From: Pseudomonadota bacterium
GTDB lineage: Bacteria > Pseudomonadota > Alphaproteobacteria > Caulobacterales > Caulobacteraceae
Reading direction: 5' to 3'
DNA: 30,953 nt
Assembly: GCA_023412655.1 (NCBI GenBank)
Contig: JAEYNH010000058.1
Span: 1 to 30,953 of the forward strand
The notes under the pieces are model-generated. The model saw only the letters and a program-made list of their open reading frames with translations. It was not told where the DNA came from and made no database searches. Within the stretch, counting starts at the first letter, position 1. Each line of letters opens with the position of its first letter. Made by a program: the position numbers and the translations under genes. Positions 1-8,160 of the stretch are shown in pieces.

Positions 1-199
1 CGCGCGCGGGGCGCGGCGCCTTGAACACCGTCCGCTGCGGCTTCGAAGGCGTGGCCCGGCCCGAGAGGCCCAGCCTGTGCACCTTACCGATCACTGCGTT
101 GCGGGTGACGCCGCCCAACTGCTTTGCGATCTGGCTGGCCGAGAGGCCGTCCTGCCAGAGCTTCTTGAGTAGTTCGACCCGCTCGTCCGTCCAGCCCAT
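1..199 (-). CDS. gcrA: GcrA cell-cycle regulator, N-terminal part (3' end outside window)
   Basis: GcrA is an alphaproteobacterial cofactor of the housekeeping sigma factor that stimulates promoters carrying CcrM-methylated GANTC sites, helping to drive S-phase transcription in Caulobacter. The reverse strand reads MGWTDERVELLKKLWQDG and continues with a helix-turn-helix segment (SASQIAKQLGGVTRNAVIGK, residues 20-39) and VHRLGLSGRA, the diagnostic GcrA N-terminus. About 66 codons are visible before the window edge. The ATG at 199 follows a strong GGGAGG ribosome site. The upstream region has two GANTC sites and a DnaA-box-like sequence, listed separately. The family call is very secure; the C-terminal domain cannot be seen. 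Confidence 0.95.
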   Translation of the reverse strand, partial: MGWTDERVELLKKLWQDGLSASQIAKQLGGVTRNAVIGKVHRLGLSGRATPSKPQRTVFKAPRPAR

Positions 200-219
200 A
201 TCCGCCTCCCACCCAGAGG

Positions 220-350
220 GATTCAAGAGGGCTCCCCCGCCCTCGGGATTCAACATCTTGTGGCGCTCGGTTACGTCACCGCTCACCAGCCACTATCAGT
301 AGTAAACAACTCGCTAAGAGCCACAATAGGCGCCCTGCGTATCATCCACA
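220..350 (-). promoter_or_regulatory. gcrA upstream region with two GANTC sites and a DnaA-box-like site
   Basis: GATTC occurs at 220-224 and 247-251, i.e. 21 and 48 bases upstream of the gcrA start codon. These are CcrM methylation sites (GANTC). TCATCCACA at 342-350 differs by one base from the DnaA box TTATCCACA. A weak CtrA-like half-site pair, TAAA-N7-CTAA, lies at 303-317. In Caulobacter crescentus DnaA activates and CtrA represses gcrA, so this content fits conserved cell-cycle control. No -10/-35 pair could be fixed by eye, and the gap also serves the divergent ABC permease gene. Confidence 0.5.
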
Positions 351-460
351 GGAACTAGATGTTGGGCCTCCAGGGACGCCGATGTTCTGTGAAAGGCGCC
401 TTGAGGCGGAGCGGCGCGGGCCCACTTGCGGCAAGCGGCGGCCGGGCGCACATCTGCGCC

Positions 461-1282
461 ATGCGAGACCTGCCTCCCGACGCCGAAGTTGTGCTGCCGC
501 CGGTTCCCCGCGCCTATCCAGGCGTGAACTGGGAGGGGCTGAAGACCCTGTACCTGCGGGAGGTGCGGCGCTTCATCAAGGTGGGCATGCAGACGCTGGC
601 CGCCCCGGTGGTGACCGCCTTGCTCTACATGCTGGTGTTCGTCGTCGCCGTGGGCGGGGGCCGCCGTCTCCACGGCGTGGACTACGGAACCTTCGTGGCG
701 CCGGGCCTCGTCATGATGCAGATCCTTTCCAACGCCTTCGCCAACTCCTCGTCATCGCTGCTGCAGGCGAAGTTCAACGGTCTGATGGGCGACTTCCTCA
801 CCCCGCCGCTTTCGCCGGCAGAGCATGTGGCCGGTTTCGGCGCAGGCGCCGCCACCCGCGGCATTCTCGTGGGCGCGGTCAGCCTCCTGGCGGTGCTCCC
901 CTTCGCCCGGCTGTCCGTGGCCCAGCCGTGGGCCATCCTCTACTTCGGCGTCTCCGCGGCGCTGATCATGGCCTTCGTCGGGATCATGGCCGGCCTCTGG
1001 GCCGAGAAGTTCGATCACATCGCCGCGGTGACCAACTTCGTCATCATGCCGATGACGTTCCTGTCAGGCACCTTCTACCTGGTCGAACGTCTGCCCGAGC
1101 CGTTCCGCACCGCGAGCTACTACAATCCGTTCTTCTATCTGATCGACGGCTTCCGCTACGGCTTCGTTGGGCATGCCGAGAGCAACCTCGCCGTCGGCGT
1201 GGCCATGACCGCCGCCCTCGTCCTGGCCACCGGCTGGGCGTGCCTGCGGCTTTTCCAGGTGGGCTACAAGATCAAGACCTGA
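461..1282 (+). CDS. ABC-2 type transporter permease (YadH-like)
   Basis: A 273-residue integral membrane protein of the ABC-2 permease family, which forms the membrane part of exporters for drugs, polysaccharides or lipids. After a short cytosolic start, the segment GLKTLYLREVRRFIKV leads into about six hydrophobic helices. The hallmark region near the end combines MPMTFLSGTFY with SYYNPFFYLIDGFRYG, typical of the YadH/NodJ-type group. I chose ATG 461 because homologues begin shortly before this segment. An in-frame ATG at 359 has an AGGA four to six bases upstream, but its extra 34 residues look non-homologous. No ATPase gene lies next to it, which is unusual. Its end overlaps the convergent AraC gene by 11 bases. 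Substrate unknown. Confidence 0.85.
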   Translation: MRDLPPDAEVVLPPVPRAYPGVNWEGLKTLYLREVRRFIKVGMQTLAAPVVTALLYMLVFVVAVGGGRRLHGVDYGTFVAPGLVMMQILSNAFANSSSSLLQAKFNGLMGDFLTPPLSPAEHVAGFGAGAATRGILVGAVSLLAVLPFARLSVAQPWAILYFGVSAALIMAFVGIMAGLWAEKFDHIAAVTNFVIMPMTFLSGTFYLVERLPEPFRTASYYNPFFYLIDGFRYGFVGHAESNLAVGVAMTAALVLATGWACLRLFQVGYKIKT

Positions 1283-2120
1283 GCAGCTGGCCCGGCGTCA
1301 CGCCCAGCAGCCGCCGCATCCAGCGGGCCAGGTGGCTCTGGTGCGCGAATCCGGTCTCGATGGCCGCCTCGGCCACGCTCGTGCGGCGGTCCAGGATCAG
1401 CGTCCGGGCGCGGATCACCCGCCTTTCCATGACATAGGCGTGGACCGACTGCCCCATGGTCCGCCGGAACAGGGCCGTCAGGTGTGGCACGCTGATGCCC
1501 GCCACCTGCGCAAGTTCCTCGAGCCCCAGTTCGCCGTCGAGGCGGGTCTCCACATATTCGACGATCCGCCGCAACTGCGGCTTCGACAGGACCTGACGCG
1601 TCGGAGCCCGGGGGCCGAAGTCCTGCAGCAGCCGCACCGCCAGGGCCGAAGCCAGGCTGTCGGCATAGACGCGACCGGCCGACGCCGGGGCGTCCAGTTC
1701 GGCGGCCAGGGCGCCCACCAGGTGCTCGATCAACGGGTCGCGCGCGCCCAGCTTGGGCGCCAGGTCCACCCGGCTCGGGATGCCGAGGGCCTCGGCGGTC
1801 TTCGCCACCAGGTCGGGCGCCAGGCGCACCGCGATCATGTCCGTGGCCTCGGCGTCCTCCCACGAGCCGCCGGCGCCCGCGGGCACCAGGTCGAAGTCGC
1901 CGGGCGTCTGCACCCGGCGCTGCCGCACCCCCTCGCAGGCGCAATCGGCGGACACGCCCCGGGACAGGTAGAACAGCAGTCGATGCTCGCCCAGGATGCC
2001 GCCCTCGTGGCGGCCGGGGCTCGCCCGGACGCGGCGCACGGCAAGGCCGCCCCACTGGCGGGGCTCGCCGTACTCCAGGACGGGTGACGCGACTTTGCTG
2101 AACCGGAACGGATAGGTCAT
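1272..2120 (-). CDS. AraC family transcriptional regulator
   Basis: A 282-residue DNA-binding regulator. The N-terminal two thirds is a cupin-like sensing part (LLFYLSRGVSADCACEG, then GDFDLVPAGAGGSWED). The C-terminal 100 residues form the AraC double helix-turn-helix: LRRIVEYVETRLDGELGLEE, LAQVAGISVPHLTALFRRTM and a second unit VAEAAIETGFAHQSHLARWM ending FRR-like as RRLLGVTPGQLL. ATG 2120 was chosen because GAGG sits five bases upstream; the GTG directly before it (2123) would be too close to that site. It is divergent from the membrane-protein pair at 2282-3399, the natural candidate targets, and converges on the ABC permease with an 11-base overlap. The inducer is unknown. Confidence 0.9.
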   Translation of the reverse strand: MTYPFRFSKVASPVLEYGEPRQWGGLAVRRVRASPGRHEGGILGEHRLLFYLSRGVSADCACEGVRQRRVQTPGDFDLVPAGAGGSWEDAEATDMIAVRLAPDLVAKTAEALGIPSRVDLAPKLGARDPLIEHLVGALAAELDAPASAGRVYADSLASALAVRLLQDFGPRAPTRQVLSKPQLRRIVEYVETRLDGELGLEELAQVAGISVPHLTALFRRTMGQSVHAYVMERRVIRARTLILDRRTSVAEAAIETGFAHQSHLARWMRRLLGVTPGQLLRS

Positions 2121-2199
2121 CACTGCCTCGCCGCCAGCCAGCGCCCATTCCGAGTGGAAGTCAAAGCGTCACCAGGGGCGACGGCGCCGGCGTCATCGG

Positions 2200-2215
2200 A
2201 TCGTGCTCAATCGTG
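2200..2215. promoter_or_regulatory. Possible AraC-type operator: two ATCGTG repeats in phase
   Basis: ATCGTG occurs at 2200-2205 and again at 2210-2215, a direct repeat with a 10-base period, in the 161-base gap between the divergent AraC regulator and the YagU-like gene. AraC-family proteins commonly bind direct repeats about one helical turn apart, so this could be its operator. The repeat is short and binding is inferred only from place and geometry. Confidence 0.3.
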
Positions 2216-2281
2216 GCGAAACGTGCGCGACGGCTTAGCGCCAGACCCGCGACCCTCCGGCTGTACGGAAGGGAACGCACC

Positions 2282-2776
2282 ATGACCGTCGCCGCAATCT
2301 CGCCCGCCATGTCCGGCCGCCGCGTGACCCCGGCCCGGATCGCCCTGGCCGCGCTCGCCGGCGGCGCCATCGATCTCGCCTACGCCACCTTCGCCGGGGC
2401 CGCCGCTGGGCGCTCGTTCCAGAAGGTCTGGCAAGGGGTCGCCAGCGGCTGGCTCGGCCCCTCGGCGGGCGATCTCGGCTGGGCCTCCGCCTCCCTCGGC
2501 CTCGCCACCCACTTCGGCATCGCCGCCGTCATGGCCGGGACCGTGGCCCTGGCCGGCGACCGGCTTCCGGTGATCTACCGGCGCCCCTGGGTGTCGGGGA
2601 CGCTCTATGGCCTGGCCCTGTACGGGGTGATGCACCGCATCGTCCTGCCCCTGCGCTGGCCGACCATCTTCCCCCGGTGGGATGGCCTGATGTCTCTCGG
2701 CGAGGTCCTGGTTCACGTGGCGGTGGGCCTCGCCTTCGTCTTCGTCCTGCGCGGCCGGCAGCCGTCGGTTTCATGA
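2282..2776 (+). CDS. Small integral membrane protein, YagU/DUF1440-like
   Basis: A 164-residue protein with four hydrophobic segments: around 19-38, 66-84, 101-120 and 138-156. The pattern of GGAIDLAYATFAGAAAGRS, a central LGLATHFGIAA and GTLYGLALYGVMHRIVLPL resembles the YagU/DUF1440 group of inner-membrane proteins, but the match is from memory and moderate. ATG 2282 follows a good GGAAGGG ribosome site; an upstream in-frame start at 2213 lacks one. The stop codon overlaps the next start (ATGA at 2773-2776), so the two genes are probably translated together. It is divergent from the AraC regulator. Function unknown. Confidence 0.75.
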   Translation: MTVAAISPAMSGRRVTPARIALAALAGGAIDLAYATFAGAAAGRSFQKVWQGVASGWLGPSAGDLGWASASLGLATHFGIAAVMAGTVALAGDRLPVIYRRPWVSGTLYGLALYGVMHRIVLPLRWPTIFPRWDGLMSLGEVLVHVAVGLAFVFVLRGRQPSVS

Positions 2777-3399
2777 GCAGCGTCGTGGCCATGCAGATGT
2801 CAGCCCCCGCCGAGAGGCGGGAACGCGCGGCGGGCCACCTCCTGGCGTCCGCCGAACAGCTCCACCAGCAGCTTCTGTCGGGCCTGTCGGTGTGGAGCGG
2901 CGCCCATGGCGCCATGGAGCGCCGCGGAACGCCCAAGCTGATCGCCGTCGTCGCCCTGGCCCTGGAAAGCCGGCGCCTGGTCCGCCGCCCCCGGGCCATA
3001 CTCCTGGCCGCCGAAGCGGTGGCCCAGGCACGCGGCATGACCCGGGGCGCACAGAAGAAGGCCGCCTCGGAAGCCCGGGCGCTCGTCGCCCACGCCCTCG
3101 CCGAGGGGAGGGTGCGAATTCCCCAGGCCGAAAGCGACGCCGAGCTGCTGGAGCGGCTCGACGCCCTGCTCGCGCCCATCAACCTGCAGGACGCCTTGCT
3201 GGCGCGCGCCGCCGAACATGCCGGCTCCAAGGGTGGCCGGCCTGCCCGCGCCGCCGGCGAAGTGTGCGCCGAGCTGCGGCGCCTGATGGCCCTGGCGGAC
3301 GCCGGCGACCCCTCAGCCTTCGCCGAGCTCCTGGCGGTGAGCCGTCAGCTCCAGGCCTGGACGGTGGACGTACTCGGGCGCGCTGCAAGGTCAGTCTAG
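2773..3399 (+). CDS. Hypothetical protein, alanine-rich helical
   Basis: I do not recognise this 208-residue protein. It has no signal peptide or membrane segment and is rich in Ala, Arg and Leu with long predicted helices, for example ERRERAAGHLLASAEQLHQQ near residues 14-33. Two basic stretches, around residues 81-100 and 145-155 (including GSKGGRPARA), could contact nucleic acid, but no named domain is evident. The start ATG 2773 has no ribosome site of its own and overlaps the stop of the YagU-like gene, so expression is likely coupled to it. ATGs a few codons further in are alternatives. Base composition matches its neighbours. Confidence 0.7.
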   Translation: MSSVVAMQMSAPAERRERAAGHLLASAEQLHQQLLSGLSVWSGAHGAMERRGTPKLIAVVALALESRRLVRRPRAILLAAEAVAQARGMTRGAQKKAASEARALVAHALAEGRVRIPQAESDAELLERLDALLAPINLQDALLARAAEHAGSKGGRPARAAGEVCAELRRLMALADAGDPSAFAELLAVSRQLQAWTVDVLGRAARSV

Positions 3400-3414
3400 T
3401 CGGACACGTCCCAA

Positions 3415-3523
3415 ACAACTCTAACGCGTTGTGTAATAGCTCGCCGTAACCTGCCGTAACCTGTGTATCCGCGCAGATACAACTCTAATGTATCGCTATA
3501 TATCAAGTGGTCATTAGTTGACC
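3415..3523. promoter_or_regulatory. AT-rich leader of the TonB receptor with clustered repeats
   Basis: This 228-base gap (3400-3627) is much more AT-rich than its surroundings and packed with short repeats. ACAACTCTAA occurs at 3415-3424 and 3479-3488. CCGTAACCTG is a perfect 10-base tandem pair at 3444-3463. TGTATC-N6-GATACA (3464-3481) is an 18-base palindrome, and the half-site TGTATC recurs at 3489-3494. GGTCA-N5-TGACC (3509-3523) is a second palindrome. Together these look like operators for the receptor gene that starts at 3628. The regulator is unknown and no single promoter could be fixed. Confidence 0.5.
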
Positions 3524-3627
3524 GACTTGAGCTCAGCTTTCTACCCAAGCGTATTGCGCCGCCCGTTTCGAGGCGGCCGCACTGACAGATGGAACGTCGC
3601 CCGCGGGGGCGCTTGGAGGGTTTGCTG

Positions 3628-6600
3628 ATGTTCTTGAAGGGCAAGCGGGGGCTGCTGCTCTCGTCGACCATGCTTGTGGGGCTGGGCGTCGCCGGCGCGA
3701 TCGCCAGTCCGGCGCAGGCCCAGGGGACCGGCGAGGTCTCGGAGGTGATCGTCACCGGTTCGCGGATTCCGCAGCCGAACCTCACCAGCGCCAGTCCGGT
3801 GACGGTGGTGGGCGCCCAGGACGTGCTCACCCGCGGCGTGACGCGGACCGAAGACCTGGTGAACCAGCTGCCGCAGGTGTTCGCCGGCCAGGGCGCCATG
3901 ATCGCCAACGGCGCCACCGGCACCGCCACCGTGGACCTGCGGGGCCTTGGCCCCAACCGCACCCTGGTGCTGATCGACGGCCGCCGGCTGCACATCGGCA
4001 CCCCGGCCGCCACCGCGCCGCTTACCGCGCCGGACCTGAACTTCATCCCGGCCAGCCTGATCGAGCGGGTGGAAGTGGTCACCGGCGGCGCCTCGGCCGT
4101 GTACGGCGCCGACGCCGTGGCCGGCGTCGTGAACTTCATCATGCAGAAGAACTTCGAGGGCGTGCGCCTCGACGCCCAGTACTCGGGCTACCAGCACACC
4201 AACAACAATGACACCGTCCAGGAGGTCATCCGCCGCCGCGCCGCCTCGGCGGTGGACCCGTCCGCATTCACCATTCCGGAGAAGGATGTCTGGGACGGCG
4301 GCACCACCGATCTCAACCTCGTCGTCGGCGTCAACTCGCCAGACGGCAAGGGCAATGTCACCGCCTATGTGGGCTATCGAAACGTCCAGGCGGTGACGCA
4401 GGACACCCGGGATTACAGCGCCTGCAACCTGGCCACCGCCACCGGCTCGAGCTCGTACGCCGGCTGGGCCTGCTCCGGCTCAGGTACCAGCGCCCCGGCG
4501 CACTTCATGCCGGGCGGTGGAGCTCGCGATGACCTCGACTACGTCGTCGATCCGGGTGCGCCCGGCGGTCGCGGCCTGCGTCCGTACGTCAGTTCGCGCG
4601 ACGCCTTCAACTTCGCGCCCTACAACCACTTCCAGCGGCCGGACACCCGCTACACCCTCGGGGCCTTCGCCAACTACCGGTTCAACGACCGGGCCGAGCT
4701 CTACACCGAGCTGATGTTCATGGACGACCGGACGGCGGCCCAGATCGCGCCCTCGGGCGTCTTCGGCCAGGCCATGAACATCAACTGCGAGGGCAATCCG
4801 TTCCTGACGTCCGCGATGGTGGCCCTGCTCTGCGCGCCCACCATCGACCAGCTGCCGGACGATCCGGCGAACCCCGGCTCGATCGGGCTCAACACCGACG
4901 CCGATCCCACGACCCCGGGCCAGCAGGCCTCGGTCTCGGTGTTTCGCCGGAACGTCGAAGGCGGCGGCCGGGTCTCGGACCTGCGTCTCACCAGCTACCG
5001 CGGCGTGGTCGGCATGCGGGGCGAGTTCGCCAACGGCTTCCAGTACGACGTCTTCGGCCAGCACGGCACGGTCGAGTACCAGCTCGTCTCGTTCAACGAC
5101 TTCTCCCTGGTCCGCTCGGCCCGGGCCCTCGATGTGGTCGTCGACCCGGCGACGGGCCTGCCGGCCTGCCGCTCGGCGGTGCCCTCGCTGGCGGGAACCA
5201 ACTTCGACCCGGCCTGCCGCCCTTACGACATCTTCTCGATGGCCGGTCCTTCGCAGGAATCCATCAACTATCTCCAGACGCCCGGCTTCCAGAACGGCGA
5301 GTACGTCCAGACGGTGGTCTCGGCCTCGCTCACCGGCGATCTCGGCCAGTACGGCGTCAAGCTGCCCTGGGCTGCCGACGGCGTCGGCTTCGCCATCGGC
5401 AGCGAGTACCGTCGCGAGCGGCTGCAGCTCAACACGGACATCGCCTTCCAGACCGGCGACCTCGCCGGTGCGGGCGGCGCCACCCTGCCGACCCAGGGCG
5501 CCTATGACCTTTACGAGCTGTTCGGCGAGGCGCGGATTCCCCTCGTCCAGGATCGGCCCTTCTTCCAGGATCTGTCCGCGGAGGTCGGCTACCGCTGGTC
5601 GGATTATTCCCTGGGCTTCTCCACCAATACCTACAAGCTCGCCGGCGACTGGGGCCCCACGAACGATTTCCGCTTCCGCGCCAGCTACAATCGGGCGGTC
5701 CGCGCCCCGAACGTGGTCGAACTTTTCTCGACGCGGAACGTGGTGCTGAACGGCTCCACCGACCTATGCGAGGGGCCGACGCCCGAGTGGACCCCTGAGC
5801 AGTGCGCCCGCACCGGCGTCACCGCCGCTCAGTACGGCAACATCGCCGTCAACAGCGCCGGTCAGTACAACGGCCAGACCGGGGGCAACCCGGACCTGCA
5901 GCCGGAGACGTCAGACACCTATTCCGCCGGCATCGTCCTGACCCCCACCTTCATCCCGGGCTTCACCGCCTCCGTGGACTGGTACCGCATCAAGCTGAAG
6001 GACCGGATCGGCCAGATCGGCCAGGACGTCAGCCTGGAGCGCTGTGCGCTCACCGGTGACGCCTTCTTCTGCGGCCTGATCAACCGGGCGCCGGGCACCG
6101 GCTCGCTCTGGCTGTCGCAGAACGGCTATATCGTCGACACCACCTTCAATACCGGGGGCCTGGAAGTCGAAGGTATCGACGTCGAGGCCAACTACCGCTT
6201 CGACTTCGGCGACTATGGCTTCACCCGCGGCCTGGATCGATACGGCGGGCTGAGCTTCAACTTCCAGGGCAGCTGGCTGGACAAGTACGCCATCACCACC
6301 CTGCCCGGGGATGACTCCTTCGACTGCGCCGGGCTCTACGGTGTGATCTGCACGGGTTCGGCGGTGTCCACCGGCGCCCCGCTGGTGGAATGGCGCCACA
6401 AGCTGCGCGCCACCTGGCGCACGCCGTGGGACGTGGAGCTGTCGGGCACCTGGCGGCACATCTCGGGGGTCGACGTGGACGCCGACTACTCGGGCGCCAG
6501 CCATGCCGCCGGCCCGGACGCCCGACTGGGCAGCCAGGACTACTTCGACCTCGCCGGCACCTGGGGCGTGCGGGAGAACATCACCCTGCGCTTTGGCGTG

Positions 6601-6753
6601 AACAACGTCTTCGACAAGGAGCCGCCGCTGGTCTCGTCGGGAGGCGGAGCGATCAACAACTGCCCCACCGGGCCCTGCAGCGGGAACACCTATCCCATGA
6701 CCTATGACTCGCTGGGACGGTACCTGTTCGTCGGCGTCCGCGCCGACTTCTGA
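3628..6753 (+). CDS. TonB-dependent outer-membrane receptor
   Basis: A 1041-residue outer-membrane receptor that imports an unknown ligand using TonB/ExbBD energy. A signal peptide (MFLKGKRGLLLSSTMLVGLG through ASPAQAQ, about 32 residues) precedes the TonB-box region SEVIVTGSRI. The plug domain spans roughly residues 50-180, with VDLRGLGPNRTLVLIDGRR and VEVVTGGASAVYGADAVAGV. The remainder is a 22-strand-type barrel ending in a terminal Phe (LFVGVRADF), the usual assembly signal. Fourteen cysteines fall into seven close pairs in likely surface loops. ATG 3628 was chosen because it begins the signal peptide and follows GGAGGG; the in-frame ATG at 3589 adds charged residues. A hairpin follows the gene. 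Ligand cannot be told from sequence. Confidence 0.93.
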   Translation: MFLKGKRGLLLSSTMLVGLGVAGAIASPAQAQGTGEVSEVIVTGSRIPQPNLTSASPVTVVGAQDVLTRGVTRTEDLVNQLPQVFAGQGAMIANGATGTATVDLRGLGPNRTLVLIDGRRLHIGTPAATAPLTAPDLNFIPASLIERVEVVTGGASAVYGADAVAGVVNFIMQKNFEGVRLDAQYSGYQHTNNNDTVQEVIRRRAASAVDPSAFTIPEKDVWDGGTTDLNLVVGVNSPDGKGNVTAYVGYRNVQAVTQDTRDYSACNLATATGSSSYAGWACSGSGTSAPAHFMPGGGARDDLDYVVDPGAPGGRGLRPYVSSRDAFNFAPYNHFQRPDTRYTLGAFANYRFNDRAELYTELMFMDDRTAAQIAPSGVFGQAMNINCEGNPFLTSAMVALLCAPTIDQLPDDPANPGSIGLNTDADPTTPGQQASVSVFRRNVEGGGRVSDLRLTSYRGVVGMRGEFANGFQYDVFGQHGTVEYQLVSFNDFSLVRSARALDVVVDPATGLPACRSAVPSLAGTNFDPACRPYDIFSMAGPSQESINYLQTPGFQNGEYVQTVVSASLTGDLGQYGVKLPWAADGVGFAIGSEYRRERLQLNTDIAFQTGDLAGAGGATLPTQGAYDLYELFGEARIPLVQDRPFFQDLSAEVGYRWSDYSLGFSTNTYKLAGDWGPTNDFRFRASYNRAVRAPNVVELFSTRNVVLNGSTDLCEGPTPEWTPEQCARTGVTAAQYGNIAVNSAGQYNGQTGGNPDLQPETSDTYSAGIVLTPTFIPGFTASVDWYRIKLKDRIGQIGQDVSLERCALTGDAFFCGLINRAPGTGSLWLSQNGYIVDTTFNTGGLEVEGIDVEANYRFDFGDYGFTRGLDRYGGLSFNFQGSWLDKYAITTLPGDDSFDCAGLYGVICTGSAVSTGAPLVEWRHKLRATWRTPWDVELSGTWRHISGVDVDADYSGASHAAGPDARLGSQDYFDLAGTWGVRENITLRFGVNNVFDKEPPLVSSGGGAINNCPTGPCSGNTYPMTYDSLGRYLFVGVRADF

Positions 6754-6782
6754 GGCTGAAGGAAGGCCTGCCGGGAAGAGGT

Positions 6783-6812
6783 GGGAGCGGCGGCCCTGCG
6801 ACCGCTGCTCCC
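6783..6812 (+). terminator. Hairpin downstream of the TonB receptor gene
   Basis: GGGAGCGGCGG (6783-6793) pairs with CCGCTGCTCCC (6802-6812), giving an 11-base-pair stem with one G-U pair and an eight-base loop. It starts 30 bases after the receptor stop codon. There is no T-tract, so it is either a U-less terminator or an mRNA-stabilising hairpin that separates the receptor from argD. Confidence 0.5.
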
Positions 6813-6921
6813 GCTTCCCCGCTAAAGCGTTGACATCACGTCGTTCGAGGCCGAAAAGGCCAGGCCTTCCAGTCCCCGTGCCCACGGCGCGGGGACGCTT
6901 CCATTTCGGAGGGCTCCTTCG

Positions 6922-8160
6922 TTGACCGAGAAGACCGCCGGCCAGACAGCCGCGCCCGTTCCCAGCGACCACATCATGGGCGTCTACGCGCGCGCCCCGC
7001 TGGCGTTCGAGCGAGGCGAGGGCTCGCGCCTCTACACGGCCGAAGGCGAGGCCTATCTGGACTGCATGGCCGGCATCGCGGTCACCGCGCTGGGCCACAA
7101 TCACCCCAAGCTGGTGCAGGCGGTGAAGGACCAGGCCGAGAAGCTCTGGCACACCTCCAACATCTTCCGGATCCCCAACCAGGAGAAGCTGGCCGACCTG
7201 CTCACGCGGAACACCTTCGCGGACGTGGCCTTCTTCACCAACTCGGGCGCCGAGGCCATCGAGTGCGCCATCAAGACCGCCCGCAAGTATCACTGGGCCA
7301 ACGGCCAGCCTGAGCGGATCGACATCATCGGCTTCGACGGCTCGTTCCACGGGCGGACGATCGCCGCCATCTTCGCCGCCAACAATCCGAGCTATGTGGA
7401 AGGCTTCGGCCCGCCGCCTCCCGGCTTCGTGGGCGCCACGTTCGGCGACATCGAGGGGCTGAGGAAGCTGGTCGGCCCCACCACCGCCGCCATCCTCCTG
7501 GAGCCCGTGCAGGGCGAGGGCGGGGCGCGCTCGTGGACCGAGGCCCAGCTGAAGGAAATCCGCCAGCTCTGCGACGAGACGGGGACCCTGCTGATCTATG
7601 ACGAGATCCAGTGCGGCCTGGGCCGGACCGGCAAGCTGTTCGCCTATGAGTGGGCCGACGGCGCGGCCGATCCCGACATCATGGCCGTGGCCAAGGCCCT
7701 GGGCGGCGGCTTCCCGGTCGGCGCCTGTCTCGCCACCGCCGAGGCGGCCAAGGGCATGACGCCGGGCTCCCACGGCTCCACCTACGGCGGCAATCCGCTG
7801 GCCATGGCCGTGGGCATCGCCTCGGTCGAGGAACTGGTGAAGCCCGAGCTCCTGGCCCACGTCCGCGAGGTCGCGGGCTACCTCAACCAGCAGCTTTCCG
7901 GCCTGAAGGACCGCTATCCGGACGTGGTGGTCGACATCCGCGGCAAGGGCCTGCTCATCGGCGTCAAGCTGGCCACGCCCAACCGCGAGTTCATGCAGCA
8001 CGCCCGGGACGAAAAGCTGCTCATCGCCGGCGGCGGCGACAACTGCGTGCGCCTGCTGCCGCCGCTGACCCTGTCCCTCGACGAGGCCCGGGAGGCCATG
8101 GCTTCCCTGGAACGCGCCTGCGAGACGGCCCGGGCCAAGGCCAAGGCGGCTGCAGCGTGA
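6922..8160 (+). CDS. argD: Acetylornithine aminotransferase
   Basis: A 412-residue class III PLP aminotransferase that converts N-acetylglutamate semialdehyde to N-acetylornithine in arginine synthesis, and often acts on the lysine-pathway analogue too. Visible motifs are TNSGAEAIECA (106-116), GSFHGRT (140-146), EPVQGEGG (194-201), YDEIQCGLGRTG (226-237) and the PLP lysine in AVAKALGGG (Lys258). The start is the TTG at 6922, six bases after GGAGGG; an ATG at 6976 would remove conserved N-terminal sequence. Its last codons overlap argF by GTGA, implying translational coupling. Length and motifs are normal. Confidence 0.93.
   Translation: MTEKTAGQTAAPVPSDHIMGVYARAPLAFERGEGSRLYTAEGEAYLDCMAGIAVTALGHNHPKLVQAVKDQAEKLWHTSNIFRIPNQEKLADLLTRNTFADVAFFTNSGAEAIECAIKTARKYHWANGQPERIDIIGFDGSFHGRTIAAIFAANNPSYVEGFGPPPPGFVGATFGDIEGLRKLVGPTTAAILLEPVQGEGGARSWTEAQLKEIRQLCDETGTLLIYDEIQCGLGRTGKLFAYEWADGAADPDIMAVAKALGGGFPVGACLATAEAAKGMTPGSHGSTYGGNPLAMAVGIASVEELVKPELLAHVREVAGYLNQQLSGLKDRYPDVVVDIRGKGLLIGVKLATPNREFMQHARDEKLLIAGGGDNCVRLLPPLTLSLDEAREAMASLERACETARAKAKAAAA

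Noticed and set aside
5911..8001. A very long open frame on the minus strand opposite the receptor gene end and argD.
   Set aside because: It is the mirror of real genes with intact motifs on the plus strand; high GC removes stop codons and its translation is low-complexity Gly/Ala/Val/His-rich.
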